Notes under the pieces: model-generated
What the model was told of the DNA's origin: nothing
The model's database searches: none
What the model saw: only the letters and a program-made list of their open reading frames with translations
Shown: piece by piece, positions 1-8,931 of the stretch
Position numbering within the stretch: position 1 is the stretch's first letter
How the letters are laid out: every line of letters starts with the position of its first letter
Assembly: GCF_003591655.1 (NCBI RefSeq)
Contig: NZ_QVRA01000015.1
Span: forward strand, 1-64,000
Reading direction: 5' to 3'
DNA: 64,000 nt
DNA from: Sphingobium terrigena
Lineage (GTDB): Bacteria; Pseudomonadota; Alphaproteobacteria; Sphingomonadales; Sphingomonadaceae
Made by a program: the position numbers and the translations under genes

Positions 1-105
1 CGGCGACAACCAGGCTCCACCCAAATCCCCCTGACCACTTGAACGATGCATCGACCATCCCTCCCACAATCAAAACAGAATCACATCTGATCGGTTTTGC
101 AAAGG

Positions 106-208
106 TCTCCTCAAAGGGGGAGGTTGGGTGGGGGTGTGCTGCCGCCACCGTGGACGCTCGGCTTCGCCTCACTCCCCCTCCCCCGGCCCCTCCCCGCCGG
201 GGAGGGGA
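106..208. repeat. GC-rich palindromic intergenic repeat, copy 1
   Basis: A purine-rich G tract at about 115-135 is followed by a C tract and a perfect hairpin: a 9-base C/T arm at 187-195, loop 196-198, and its complement at 199-207. The same kind of palindrome lies at 2977-2998 between cyoA and cyoB, and a related one near 55320-55370. It sits just past the 3' end of the leftward MFS gene, so it could act as a terminator or a REP-like element. The region 1-235 holds no convincing gene. Confidence 0.55.
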
Positions 209-235
209 GATCAATGGAGCCATCGCGTATTGATA

Positions 236-1570
236 TTAGCGATCCTTACCCGCCAGTTCCTTGTTCACGAACAGAGCGAATCCCGTCACCACCGCGCCCG
301 ACAGCAGATAGGCACCCGACGCGGCCAGCCCGAACTCTGCGGAAATCGCCAGCGCGACCAGCGGGGCAAAGCCCGCGCCCACCAGCCAGGCGAGATCCGA
401 GGTCAGCGCCGATCCGGTATAACGGGTCGCTATGCGGAAATTGGAGGCGACCACGCCCGACGACTGGCCGAAACTCAGGCCCAGCAGGATGAAGCCCAGC
501 ACCATGAAGGCGACCTCGCCCAGATCGCCGCCATTGAGCAGCAGCGGCGCGGCGACGGCGAAGAAGCCGATCCCGACCGCCGAATAGCCCAGCAACCGGC
601 GGCGACCGATCATGTCGGCGACGAAGCCCGACACGATGATCGCCAGCACGCCGACGCAGGCACCAATCGCCTCGATTACCAGAAAGCGCTCCAGCGGCTG
701 GTCGGTGTAGAGCGCGATCCACGAAAGCGGGAACACGGTGACCATGTGGAACAGCGCGAAACTGGCCAGCGGCGCGAAAGCCCCGATGACGATATTGCGC
801 CCTTCGCTGCGGATGGTCGGGATGACCGGCGAGGGCTGAAGTTCGCGCGTTTCATAGAGGCGCGAAAACTCCTCCGTCACGACGATCCGCAACCGCGCGA
901 ACAGCGCCACCACATTGATCGCGAACGCCACGAAGAAGGGATAGCGCCAGCCCCAGTCGAGGAAATCGGCAGGCGACAGGGTGGACAGGAAGAAGGCGAA
1001 CAGCCCCGCCGCCACGATCAGTGCCAGCGGCGCGCCCAGTTGGGGCATCATCGCATACCAGCCGCGCTTGCGCTGCGGCGCGTTGAGCGAGAGCAGGGAC
1101 GCGAGGCCATCCCATGTGCCGCCCAGCGCGACACCCTGCCCCGCACGGAACAGCGCCAGCAGCACGGCGGACCAGTGACCGATCGTCGCATAGCCGGGCA
1201 GGAAGGCGATCGCCGCGGTCGATCCGCCGAGCAGGAACAAGGCGATGGTCAGCTTCACCCCCCGGCCATAGGCGCGATCCACCGCCATGAAGATGAACGA
1301 CCCGATCGGCCGCGTGACGAAAGCCAGCGCGAAAATGGCGAAGGACCAGAGCGTCCCTTCCAGCGGCGACAGATAGGGAAAGACATGGGCGGGAAAGACG
1401 ATGCAGGACGCGATCGCATAGACGAAAAAGTCGAAAAATTCCGACGTCCGCCCGATGATGACGCCGATGGCGATCTCGCCGGGCGCGATCTTTTTGCCGC
1501 TATGCGCATGAAGATTGCGCACGTCATGTTCCGCCTGCGTTTCGTTGGGCGTTGTCGTCGCGGATGTCAT
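236..1570 (-). CDS. MFS transporter, metabolite:H+ symporter type
   Basis: A 444-residue inner-membrane transporter of the major facilitator superfamily, closest in style to the metabolite:H+ symporter group (citrate, proline/betaine and shikimate carriers). Around twelve hydrophobic segments are visible. An Arg-rich cytoplasmic loop after TM2 (VDRAYGRGVK) and GRRRLLGY after about TM8 are the usual MFS loop signatures. The longer reading frame begins at 1699, but the Met at 1570 (MTSATTTPNE) gives a normal short hydrophilic N-terminus, whereas the extra 43 residues look untranslated. The gene is divergent from cyoA. Substrate cannot be told from sequence. Confidence 0.88.
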   Translation of the reverse strand: MTSATTTPNETQAEHDVRNLHAHSGKKIAPGEIAIGVIIGRTSEFFDFFVYAIASCIVFPAHVFPYLSPLEGTLWSFAIFALAFVTRPIGSFIFMAVDRAYGRGVKLTIALFLLGGSTAAIAFLPGYATIGHWSAVLLALFRAGQGVALGGTWDGLASLLSLNAPQRKRGWYAMMPQLGAPLALIVAAGLFAFFLSTLSPADFLDWGWRYPFFVAFAINVVALFARLRIVVTEEFSRLYETRELQPSPVIPTIRSEGRNIVIGAFAPLASFALFHMVTVFPLSWIALYTDQPLERFLVIEAIGACVGVLAIIVSGFVADMIGRRRLLGYSAVGIGFFAVAAPLLLNGGDLGEVAFMVLGFILLGLSFGQSSGVVASNFRIATRYTGSALTSDLAWLVGAGFAPLVALAISAEFGLAASGAYLLSGAVVTGFALFVNKELAGKDR

Positions 1571-1734
1571 GGCGTGGAACGGGCCTTCATGCTGCGGGAA
1601 CGATTGTCCGCCGCACTTCGTTGCACGGCGAATCATCGGCTTGTCAAATAGACCCATGCCCCATTTCGCAGCCGCACAGGGATAGGACAAAAGGTCCAAT
1701 GTCGCCCCGGTAACTTCCTGACTAGACGGAGGCT

Positions 1735-2865
1735 ATGATCGCTCGACCATCCGCCAAATGCCGCGCTTTTCTGCGCCGATTCGCGCCCTTGCTGCTGCTG
1801 CCTTTGGGGGCGTGCAACTGGGTGGTGATGGCCCCATCCGGCGACGTTGCGGTGCAGCAACGCGATCTCATCCTGATCGCGACCGTATTGATGCTGCTCA
1901 TCGTGCTGCCAGTGATGGCCACCATCGCCTGGTTCGCATGGAAATATCGGGCCAAGGCGCAGGCCGCCGATTATGATCCCGACTGGGACCATTCGACCAG
2001 CCTGGAACTGCTGATCTGGTCCGCGCCGCTGCTGATCATCATCGCGCTGGGGGCGGTCACCTGGACCAGCACCCATCTGCTCGACCCCTATCGCCCGATC
2101 GAGCGGCTGGACGCGCAGCGCAAGGTCGATCCCGCTGCTAAACGCTTGCAGGTCGAGGTTGTGGCGCTCGACTGGAAATGGCTGTTCATTTACCCTGAGC
2201 TTGGCATCGCGACCGTCAATGAACTGGCCGCGCCGGTCGACCAGCCGATCGAATTCAAGATCACCTCGGCATCCATCATGAACAGCTTTTTCGTGCCGGC
2301 GCTGGCGGGGCAAATCTATGCCATGCCGGGGATGCAGACCAGCCTGCACGCGGTCGTCAACAAGCCCGGCAGCTTTGACGGCTTTTCCGCCAACTATTCG
2401 GGCGCTGGCTTTTCCAACATGCGCTTCAAATTCCACGCGATGGACCAAAGCGGCTTTGCCCAGTGGGTCGCCCGCGTGAAGGCCAGCGGCAAGGCGCTGG
2501 ACCGCGCCACCTATGTGAAGCTGGAACAGCCGAGCGAAAAGGTGAAGCCGACCTATTTCGCCAGTGTCGAACCCCGCCTGTTCCACGCCGCACTCAACAT
2601 GTGCGTGCAGCCGGGCAAGCGTTGCATGGACGCGATCATGATGACCGACATGCACGGCGGCGCAGGCAAGGAGTCAGCCCGCGACACCGCTGGCCTGCGC
2701 CATGACGGCACCATCGACGTGGGCGGCTATCACCCGGTCGAACCCGGCAAGAAGGGCGAGATCGCCCAGCCTGCGGGCATGACGCCAGCGGCAGAGCGCA
2801 CGCCTGCCGAGCGCGGCAAACAGGCGCCGGGGCAGCAGGATCATGAGGGGCATGATGGGCATTAA
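1735..2865 (+). CDS. cyoA: Cytochrome bo3 ubiquinol oxidase subunit II
   Basis: Subunit II of the heme-copper quinol oxidase, 376 residues. The N-terminus is a lipoprotein signal with lipobox LPLGAC, so Cys27 is probably lipidated. Two transmembrane helices follow at about 41-66 and 85-108, then a periplasmic cupredoxin domain (about 135-280). The CuA ligands of cytochrome c oxidases are missing: the loop reads YSGAGFSNM instead of a CxxxC motif, which points to quinol rather than cytochrome c as donor. The C-terminal tail is charged and His-rich (HEGHDGH). A GGAGG sequence sits just before the ATG. First gene of cyoABCD; 174 bp with a repeat separates it from cyoB. Confidence 0.95.
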   Translation: MIARPSAKCRAFLRRFAPLLLLPLGACNWVVMAPSGDVAVQQRDLILIATVLMLLIVLPVMATIAWFAWKYRAKAQAADYDPDWDHSTSLELLIWSAPLLIIIALGAVTWTSTHLLDPYRPIERLDAQRKVDPAAKRLQVEVVALDWKWLFIYPELGIATVNELAAPVDQPIEFKITSASIMNSFFVPALAGQIYAMPGMQTSLHAVVNKPGSFDGFSANYSGAGFSNMRFKFHAMDQSGFAQWVARVKASGKALDRATYVKLEQPSEKVKPTYFASVEPRLFHAALNMCVQPGKRCMDAIMMTDMHGGAGKESARDTAGLRHDGTIDVGGYHPVEPGKKGEIAQPAGMTPAAERTPAERGKQAPGQQDHEGHDGH

Positions 2866-2881
2866 CGCGAATACTCCCCTC

Positions 2882-3015
2882 TCCTTTAGGTCGGATCGAG
2901 TCACGTGCCTCGATCCGAGGGCTGGGGGTGGGGGCCATCGTCTTGACGCTCTGCCTGCCTCACGCCCCCACCCCAACCCCTCCCCTGAAGGGGAGGGGCG
3001 TGAGAAAACCCCCTC
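2882..3015. repeat. GC-rich palindromic intergenic repeat, copy 2
   Basis: This fills the space between cyoA and cyoB. It contains the perfect hairpin CCCCTCCCC (2977-2985), loop TGAA, GGGGAGGGG (2990-2998), and C-rich flanks much like copy 1. Inside an operon such a hairpin may stabilise or partly terminate the upstream message, giving unequal subunit expression; that role is inferred. Confidence 0.6.
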
Positions 3016-3039
3016 CCCCCTTTCAAGGCCGTAACGTCC

Positions 3040-5058
3040 ATGTCCCCGCATCCCGCCTCCGAAAATAGCGGCATCTGGAAGCTGATCTTCGGTCGGCTCG
3101 ACTGGAGTTCGTTGCCGCTGCATGAGCCGATCGTCGTCGGCACCTTCCTGATGGTCGCGCTGGGTGGCGCGGTGGTGCTGGGCCTCGTCACCAAATATCG
3201 GCTGTGGGGCACGCTGTGGCACGACTGGTTCACCACCGTTGACCATAAGCGCATCGGCATCATGTATATGATCCTGGGCCTCATCATGTTCCTGCGCGGC
3301 TTTGCCGACGCGATCATGATGCGGCTGCAGCAGGCGATGGCCTTCAACGGGTCCGAAGGCTATCTCAACGCCCATCATTACGACCAGATTTTTACCGCCC
3401 ACGGCGTCATCATGATCTTCTTCGTCGCGATGCCGATGATCACCGGGATCATGAACTATATCGTCCCGCTGCAAATCGGCGCGCGCGACGTCAGCTTCCC
3501 CTTCCTCAATAATTTCAGCTTCTGGATGACCACGGCGGGTGCCGTGATCGTCATGATGTCGCTGTTCGTGGGCGAATTTGCCCGCACCGGCTGGCTCGCC
3601 TATCCGCCTTTGTCGGGCATCGCTTACTCGCCCGGCGTCGGGGTCGATTATTATATCTGGGGGCTACAGATAGCGGGCATCGGCACATTGCTCTCGGGCG
3701 TCAACCTGGTCGCCACCATCGTCAAGATGCGCGCGCCGGGCATGACGATGATGAAGCTGCCCATCTTCACCTGGACCTCGCTCTGCGCCAACGTGCTGAT
3801 CGTTGCGGCCTTCCCGGTGCTGACCGCCGTGCTGGCGCTGCTCAGCCTCGACCGCTATGTCGGCACCGCCTTCTTCACCAACGACATGGGCGGCAATCCC
3901 ATGATGTATGTGAACCTGATCTGGATCTGGGGCCACCCCGAAGTCTATATCCTGATCCTGCCCTTGTTCGGCGTGTTCAGCGAAGTCACCTCCACCTTCT
4001 CGTCCAAGCGGCTGTTCGGCTATTCGTCGATGGTTTACGCCACGATCGTCATCGCCCTGCTCAGCTATCTCGTCTGGCTGCACCATTTCTTCACCATGGG
4101 ATCGGGCGCGAGCGTCAACAGCTTCTTTGGCATCACGACGATGGTGATTTCCATCCCCACCGGGGCCAAGCTCTTCAACTGGCTCTTCACCATGTATCGC
4201 GGGCGCATCCGCTATGAATTGCCGATGATGTGGACGGTCGCCTTCATGCTGACCTTCACCGTGGGCGGCATGACCGGGGTGCTGCTTGCCGTGCCGCCGG
4301 CCGACTTCGTGCTGCATAACTCGCTGTTCCTGATCGCCCATTTCCACAATGTCATCATCGGCGGCGTGTTGTTCGGCCTGTTCGCGGCGATCAACTACTG
4401 GTGGCCCAAGGCGTTCGGTTTCCGGCTGGAAACGACCTGGGGCAAGCGCAGCTTCTGGTTGTGGGTCGTGGGTTTCTGGGTCGCCTTCATGCCGCTCTAT
4501 GTGCTGGGCCTGATGGGCGTCACCCGCCGGATGCGCGTGTTCGATGACCCTTCCCTGCAAATCTGGTTCCAGATCGCGGCGCTGGGCGCGGTAATGATCG
4601 CGGCGGGCATCGCCTGCATGTTCATCCAGTTCGCGGTGTCGATCAAGAATCGTGCGGCATTGCGCGACACCACGGGTGATCCATGGGATGGCCGCACGCT
4701 CGAATGGGCAACCAGTTCGCCCCCGCCCGACTATAATTTCGCCTTCACCCCCGTCATCCATGATGGCGACGCATGGGCGGACATGAAGAAGCGCGGCTAT
4801 CAGCGTCCGCTGATCGGTTATGCCGCCATCCACATGCCGTCCAACACCGGCACCGGCGTCATCATCGCGGGCCTGTCGGTCGCCTTCTCGGTCGGCATGA
4901 TCTGGTACATGTGGTGGCTGGCGGGCCTGTCCTTCCTCGCCATCCTGGCCGTAGCGATCGGGCATACGTTCAATTACAAGCGCGACTTCACCATCCCCAA
5001 GGATGTGGTCGAGCGCATAGAGGGCGAGCGCAGCACGCTGCTCGCAGCAAAGGGCTAA
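3040..5058 (+). CDS. cyoB: Cytochrome bo3 ubiquinol oxidase subunit I
   Basis: The catalytic subunit, 672 residues, of the proton-pumping quinol oxidase in the cytoplasmic membrane; it carries heme b, heme o3 and CuB. About fifteen hydrophobic helices are visible. Landmarks include [10 protein letters not shown] near the start, HGVIMIFF with a heme-ligand His, [12 protein letters not shown] with the CuB His and cross-linked Tyr, the His pair in LHHFFTMG, and HFHNVIIGG carrying the His ligands of the two hemes. The length and the extra terminal helices match CyoB rather than the shorter CtaD. It is followed after 4 bp by cyoC. Confidence 0.97.
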   Translation: MSPHPASENSGIWKLIFGRLDWSSLPLHEPIVVGTFLMVALGGAVVLGLVTKYRLWGTLWHDWFTTVDHKRIGIMYMILGLIMFLRGFADAIMMRLQQAMAFNGSEGYLNAHHYDQIFTAHGVIMIFFVAMPMITGIMNYIVPLQIGARDVSFPFLNNFSFWMTTAGAVIVMMSLFVGEFARTGWLAYPPLSGIAYSPGVGVDYYIWGLQIAGIGTLLSGVNLVATIVKMRAPGMTMMKLPIFTWTSLCANVLIVAAFPVLTAVLALLSLDRYVGTAFFTNDMGGNPMMYVNLIWIWGHPEVYILILPLFGVFSEVTSTFSSKRLFGYSSMVYATIVIALLSYLVWLHHFFTMGSGASVNSFFGITTMVISIPTGAKLFNWLFTMYRGRIRYELPMMWTVAFMLTFTVGGMTGVLLAVPPADFVLHNSLFLIAHFHNVIIGGVLFGLFAAINYWWPKAFGFRLETTWGKRSFWLWVVGFWVAFMPLYVLGLMGVTRRMRVFDDPSLQIWFQIAALGAVMIAAGIACMFIQFAVSIKNRAALRDTTGDPWDGRTLEWATSSPPPDYNFAFTPVIHDGDAWADMKKRGYQRPLIGYAAIHMPSNTGTGVIIAGLSVAFSVGMIWYMWWLAGLSFLAILAVAIGHTFNYKRDFTIPKDVVERIEGERSTLLAAKG

Positions 5059-5062
5059 CATC

Positions 5063-5707
5063 ATGGCCACACGCTCCCAAATCGACCCCGCCTTTCTCGA
5101 CAATGATGGCAAGCCCCTCTTCCATCTGGGCGAGGAGCCGCATCATCCCGAAGGGTCCAGCACGGCGCTGGGCTTCTGGATCTACCTGATGAGCGATTGC
5201 CTCATCTTCGCCTGCCTGTTTGCCACCTATGCAGTGCTGGGCGGCAATTATGCGGCGGGACCGGGACCGCGCGACCTGTTCGACCTCAATCTTGTCGCGC
5301 TCAACACCGCGATGCTGCTCTTTTCGTCGATCACCTATGGCTTTGCCATGCTGGCGATGGAGAAGAACCGGGTCGGCGCGACGCAGGGCTGGCTCGCCAT
5401 CACCGGCCTATTCGGTCTGGCGTTCCTCAGCATCGAACTTTACGAATTTGCGCATCTGATTCACGAAGGCGCGACGCCGCAGCGGTCGGGCTTCCTGTCC
5501 GCCTTCTTCGCGCTGGTCGGCACCCATGGGTTGCACGTCAGCTTCGGCATCATCTGGCTGGTCACGCTGATGGTGCAGGTCGGGAAAAAGGGTCTGATCG
5601 CCGCCAACCAGCGCCGCCTGATGTGCCTTTCCATGTTCTGGCACTTTCTGGACGTCATCTGGATCGGCGTTTTTACCTTCGTCTATCTCATGGGGATGCT
5701 GCGATGA
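5063..5707 (+). CDS. cyoC: Cytochrome bo3 ubiquinol oxidase subunit III
   Basis: A 214-residue membrane subunit of the quinol oxidase with about five transmembrane helices, the normal CyoC number (CtaE has seven). Conserved features include GFWIYLMSDC in the first helix, IELYEF in the middle and GTHGLHV before the fourth helix. It starts 4 bp after cyoB and overlaps the start of cyoD by the shared ATGA, so translation is probably coupled. Confidence 0.95.
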   Translation: MATRSQIDPAFLDNDGKPLFHLGEEPHHPEGSSTALGFWIYLMSDCLIFACLFATYAVLGGNYAAGPGPRDLFDLNLVALNTAMLLFSSITYGFAMLAMEKNRVGATQGWLAITGLFGLAFLSIELYEFAHLIHEGATPQRSGFLSAFFALVGTHGLHVSFGIIWLVTLMVQVGKKGLIAANQRRLMCLSMFWHFLDVIWIGVFTFVYLMGMLR

Positions 5708-6066
5708 GCGCGCACGATCACGATACTCACGCTGGCACCCACGGGACGATGGGCAGCTATATGATCGGCTTCGGCCTGTCGCTACTGCTGACCGCCATCC
5801 CCTTCTGGCTGGTGATGGACAAGACCTTCGCCAATCCGCAGGTGACCGCCTTCATCATCATGGGCTTTGCCGTGGTGCAGATCGTCGTTCACATGATCTA
5901 CTTCCTGCACATGAACACCCGCTCGGAAGGCGGCTGGTCGATGATGGCGCTGATTTTCACGCTGGTATTGGTGGTCATCACCCTGTCCGGCTCCATGTGG
6001 GTCATGTATCATCTCAACGCTAACATGATGCCCCATATGGAGCATGACATGAGCCAGATGCCGTGA
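5704..6066 (+). CDS. cyoD: Cytochrome bo3 ubiquinol oxidase subunit IV
   Basis: A 120-residue small subunit with a His-rich N-terminus (MSAHDHDTHAGTHG) and three hydrophobic helices, as usual for CyoD, which helps assemble the CuB site. The chosen start is the ATG overlapping the cyoC stop; the open frame reaches further upstream, but that part is antisense-like and overlaps cyoC. The motif VVQIVVHMIYFLHM is typical of the family. The stop overlaps the next gene by 4 bp. Confidence 0.93.
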   Translation: MSAHDHDTHAGTHGTMGSYMIGFGLSLLLTAIPFWLVMDKTFANPQVTAFIIMGFAVVQIVVHMIYFLHMNTRSEGGWSMMALIFTLVLVVITLSGSMWVMYHLNANMMPHMEHDMSQMP

Positions 6067-6761
6067 CATCCCCGCGCCAGGGCCGGGCGGGCTTCCCGGT
6101 CGGCCCGACGCTGATCGCCGCCTTGCTGTTTACGGGACTGTGCGCATTGGGCGTGTGGCAGGTCGAGCGGCTGGCGTGGAAGCGGGATCTCATCGCCCGC
6201 GTCGATGCCCGCATCCACGCCGCGCCGGTCGCAGCACCCGGCAGCGCCACCAAGGCCGACGAATATCGCCGCGTCAGCGCGACCGGCACCTTCCTGCATG
6301 ATCGCGCTACGCTGGTGCAGGCCTCCACGGTGCGCGGCCCCGGCTTTTGGGTGCTGACACCCCTGCGCCAAACCAACGGCACCTTCCTCCTCATCAACCG
6401 CGGCTTCGTGCCACCCGACGCCCGCACCCACTATGCCCGCCCGACCGGCACCGTCCGCGTGACCGGCCTGTTGCGCCTGACCGAGCCGGGCGGCGGCTTT
6501 CTGCGGTCGAACGATCCTACCGCCAACCGCTGGTATTCGCGCGACGTCACCGCCATCGCCACAGCCCGCGCCCTGCCCACCACGCCCACCTATTTCATCG
6601 ACGCCGATGCCGACCCGCAGCCCGACGCCCCGCCCATAGGCGGACTCACCGTCATCCGCTTCCCCAACAATCATCTTGTCTATGCGCTGACATGGTTCAG
6701 TCTGGCCGCCATGACCGTGGGCGCCTATATCCTCCTCATGCGCCAAAGCCGCCGCCCATGA
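6063..6761 (+). CDS. SURF1 family oxidase assembly protein
   Basis: A 232-residue SURF1-like membrane protein, a family that assists heme insertion into heme-copper oxidases. One helix near the N-terminus runs into the family signature GVWQVERLAWKRDLI, and a second helix lies at the C-terminus after NNHLVYALTW; the domain between would be periplasmic. It begins with a GTG overlapping the cyoD stop. It occupies the place where many cyo operons carry cyoE, and no heme O synthase is present in this window, so heme O must be made from a gene elsewhere. Confidence 0.9.
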   Translation: MTSPRQGRAGFPVGPTLIAALLFTGLCALGVWQVERLAWKRDLIARVDARIHAAPVAAPGSATKADEYRRVSATGTFLHDRATLVQASTVRGPGFWVLTPLRQTNGTFLLINRGFVPPDARTHYARPTGTVRVTGLLRLTEPGGGFLRSNDPTANRWYSRDVTAIATARALPTTPTYFIDADADPQPDAPPIGGLTVIRFPNNHLVYALTWFSLAAMTVGAYILLMRQSRRP

Positions 6762-8077
6762 CCGCGCTCCTGCCGATAGCGACACGCTGGCTGCCCAGCC
6801 AGTGGCCCGCCGACGCTGCCGGGCGCAAGAATATGGCGCTGCTGGTGCAATTGCGCTGGATCGCGCTGGCGGGTCAGGTCGCCACCATCCTGATCGTCCA
6901 TTATGGCATGGGCATCCGCCTGCCGATGCTGCCGATGCTCGTCGTCCCCTGTATCGCGGCGGGGGTGAACCTCGCCAGCCTCGCCATCTTGCGGCGGCGC
7001 ACCGACATTACCCATGCCGAACTGTTCCTGGCGCTGCTGTTCGACGTCCTCTCGCTGACCGCTCAACTCTATATGAGCGGCGGGGCAACCAACCCGTTCA
7101 TCTCGCTCTATCTGCTCCAGGTCGCATTGGGCGCGGTGCTGCTGCATCGCTGGAGCGTCTGGGGCATCGTCGCCGTATCCGCTTTGTGCGCAGCGGGCCT
7201 CGCTTTCTTCTACCGTCCGCTGGACCTCAGCGAAACGCTCGAAGGCCGCCTGTTCGACCTCCACATCATCGGCACCTGGGTCTGCTTCACCATGATCGCG
7301 GTGCTGCTGGTGCTGTTCATGACCCGCGTGACCCGCAACCTTGCCGCGCGCGAAGCCTATCTGGCGCAATTGCGGCAACAGGCGGCGGAGGAGGAGCATA
7401 TCGTCCGCATGGGCCTGCTGGCGTCGGGTGCAGCCCACGAGCTTGGCACCCCCCTCTCCTCGCTCGCCGTGGTGCTGGGCGACTGGCGGCACATGCCCGA
7501 AATCACCAGCCACCCCGCGCTGGTGGAGGAAGTGGAGGAGATGCAGGCCGCCGTCACCCGGTGCAAGGCGATCCTGTCGGGCATATTGCTATCAGCAGGC
7601 GAAGCGCGCGGCGAAGCGCCGCAGGTCACCAATGTCCGCGCCTTCATCGACGCTATGGCGCAGGGCTGGCGCGCCGCCAATCCGGGGATGCCGCTGCGCT
7701 GCGATTTCGGCCCGCACGACTATCCCCGCATCGTCGCCGATCCGGTGATCCGCCAGGCGATCACCAACCTGCTCGACAATGCGCGGGAGGCTGGCGCGAC
7801 CACTATCGACCTGCTGGTCGGGCGCGACAGCCAGTGGCTCAACATCGCCGTGCGCGACAATGGGCCGGGGTTCAGCGCCGACATGCTGGCCGATTTCGGC
7901 AAGCCATACCGCTCCAGCAAGGGGCGGCAGGGCGGCGGGCTTGGCCTGTTCCTGGTCGTCAATGTCGTGCGTAAACTGGGCGGCAGCGTCAGCGCCAGCA
8001 ATGGCGCGGACAGCGGCGCGCTGATCCTGCTACGCCTGCCGCTCGGCACGCTGGCGATCGAGGAGGGAGAAGGATGA
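6758..8077 (+). CDS. regB: RegB/PrrB-like redox-sensing histidine kinase
   Basis: A 439-residue membrane sensor kinase. Six hydrophobic segments in the first 190 residues carry SGGATNPF (107-114), the quinone-linked signature of RegB/PrrB/ActS sensors. The phosphoacceptor His227 lies in GAAHELGTPLSSLAV, and Cys269 in RCKAI matches the redox-active cysteine of that family. The ATPase domain shows the N box (NLLDNAREAG), DNGPGF and GGGLGLF. The chosen ATG overlaps the SURF1 stop; the longer open frame upstream is antisense-like. Placed directly after an oxidase cluster, it probably tunes respiration to quinone redox state. Confidence 0.93.
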   Translation: MTALLPIATRWLPSQWPADAAGRKNMALLVQLRWIALAGQVATILIVHYGMGIRLPMLPMLVVPCIAAGVNLASLAILRRRTDITHAELFLALLFDVLSLTAQLYMSGGATNPFISLYLLQVALGAVLLHRWSVWGIVAVSALCAAGLAFFYRPLDLSETLEGRLFDLHIIGTWVCFTMIAVLLVLFMTRVTRNLAAREAYLAQLRQQAAEEEHIVRMGLLASGAAHELGTPLSSLAVVLGDWRHMPEITSHPALVEEVEEMQAAVTRCKAILSGILLSAGEARGEAPQVTNVRAFIDAMAQGWRAANPGMPLRCDFGPHDYPRIVADPVIRQAITNLLDNAREAGATTIDLLVGRDSQWLNIAVRDNGPGFSADMLADFGKPYRSSKGRQGGGLGLFLVVNVVRKLGGSVSASNGADSGALILLRLPLGTLAIEEGEG

Positions 8078-8607
8078 CCGATAACCGTCTGCTCATGATT
8101 GTCGAGGATGACGACGCCTTCGCCAAAACCCTCAAACGCTCGTTCGAGCGGCGCGGCTACACCGTGCTGATCGCCGACAGCGTGGAAATGGTCACCATGC
8201 TGCTGGCCGATCATGATCCGGGCTATGCCGTCGTCGACCTGAAACTGGGCGGGCAATCGGGGCTGGTCTGCGTCCAGGCGCTCCACGCCCATGATCCCGA
8301 CATGCTGATCGTCGTTCTGACCGGCTTTGCCAGCATCGCCACGGCTGTCGAGGCGATCAAGCTGGGCGCGACCAATTACCTCGCCAAACCGTCCAACAGC
8401 GACGATATCGAAGCCGCCTTCGCGCGTTCAGGCGGCGATACCGCCACCCCGCTTGCCCCCCGCCCGACATCGATCAAGACGCTGGAGTGGGAACATATCC
8501 ATGAGGCGCTCAAGGACAGCGAGTTCAACATCTCCGAAGCCGCCCGCCGCCTGGGGATGCACCGCCGCACCCTGGCCCGCAAACTCGCCAAACGTCAGGT
8601 TGGTTGA
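8074..8607 (+). CDS. regA: RegA/PrrA/ActR-like response regulator
   Basis: A 177-residue partner of the kinase it overlaps by 4 bp (ATGA). The receiver domain has the acidic cluster EDDD (11-14), phosphoacceptor Asp55 in VVDLKLGG, and Lys in YLAKPS. After a short proline-containing linker comes a Fis-type helix-turn-helix (NISEAARRLGMHRRTLARKLAKR), the almost invariant DNA-binding end of the RegA/PrrA/ActR group. Known members control oxidases, photosynthesis and nitrogen genes in alphaproteobacteria; the targets here are unknown. Confidence 0.94.
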   Translation: MTDNRLLMIVEDDDAFAKTLKRSFERRGYTVLIADSVEMVTMLLADHDPGYAVVDLKLGGQSGLVCVQALHAHDPDMLIVVLTGFASIATAVEAIKLGATNYLAKPSNSDDIEAAFARSGGDTATPLAPRPTSIKTLEWEHIHEALKDSEFNISEAARRLGMHRRTLARKLAKRQVG

Positions 8608-8657
8608 CGCCCAATCGGTTGACGGGGCTTTTCCCCCGTGGCAATGGGCGCTGCAAC

Positions 8658-8731
8658 GCGGGTGTAGCTCAATGGTAGAGCTTTTGCTTCCCAAGCAAGT
8701 GACGAGGGTTCGATTCCCTTCACCCGCTCCA
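8658..8731 (+). tRNA. tRNA-Gly (CCC)
   Basis: A 74-nt cloverleaf: the GCGGGTG acceptor arm pairs with CACCCGC, followed by a D arm (GTAGCTCAATGGTAGAGC), an anticodon loop TTCCCAA giving anticodon CCC, a T arm with GGTTCGATTCC, and an encoded 3' CCA. It is the integration site of the island that follows: its last 19 bases recur at 32776-32794. Confidence 0.96.
8713..8731 (+). repeat. attL direct repeat (tRNA 3' end)
   Basis: ATTCCCTTCACCCGCTCCA, the final 19 bases of tRNA-Gly, are repeated exactly at 32776-32794. Tyrosine integrases of this type commonly recombine at the T arm/3' end of a tRNA and leave such a duplication. Insertion therefore kept the tRNA intact. Confidence 0.92.
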
Positions 8732-8931
8732 GCTCCCTCTTCAAAAATCACCCTCCTTAGTGTATAAAACCCGCAGAAACCTTGGACTTTTGTGTCCTCG
8801 GTTGTCCAGATTTGACCAACTCTTTCCGGCCGCATCCGTGCCGTGTGGGGGCCTTTCGAGGGAGTGGTCTGTTCCGGGCATTTCAAGAAGCCCCCATCAT
8901 AGGGGCCTATTGCGGAAAAAGGCTTTGGATC

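Noticed and set aside
128..1651. 507-codon plus-strand frame over the MFS transporter
   Set aside because: Rich in Arg, Gln, His and Asp with no hydrophobic segments or motifs; complement of a clear membrane protein gene.
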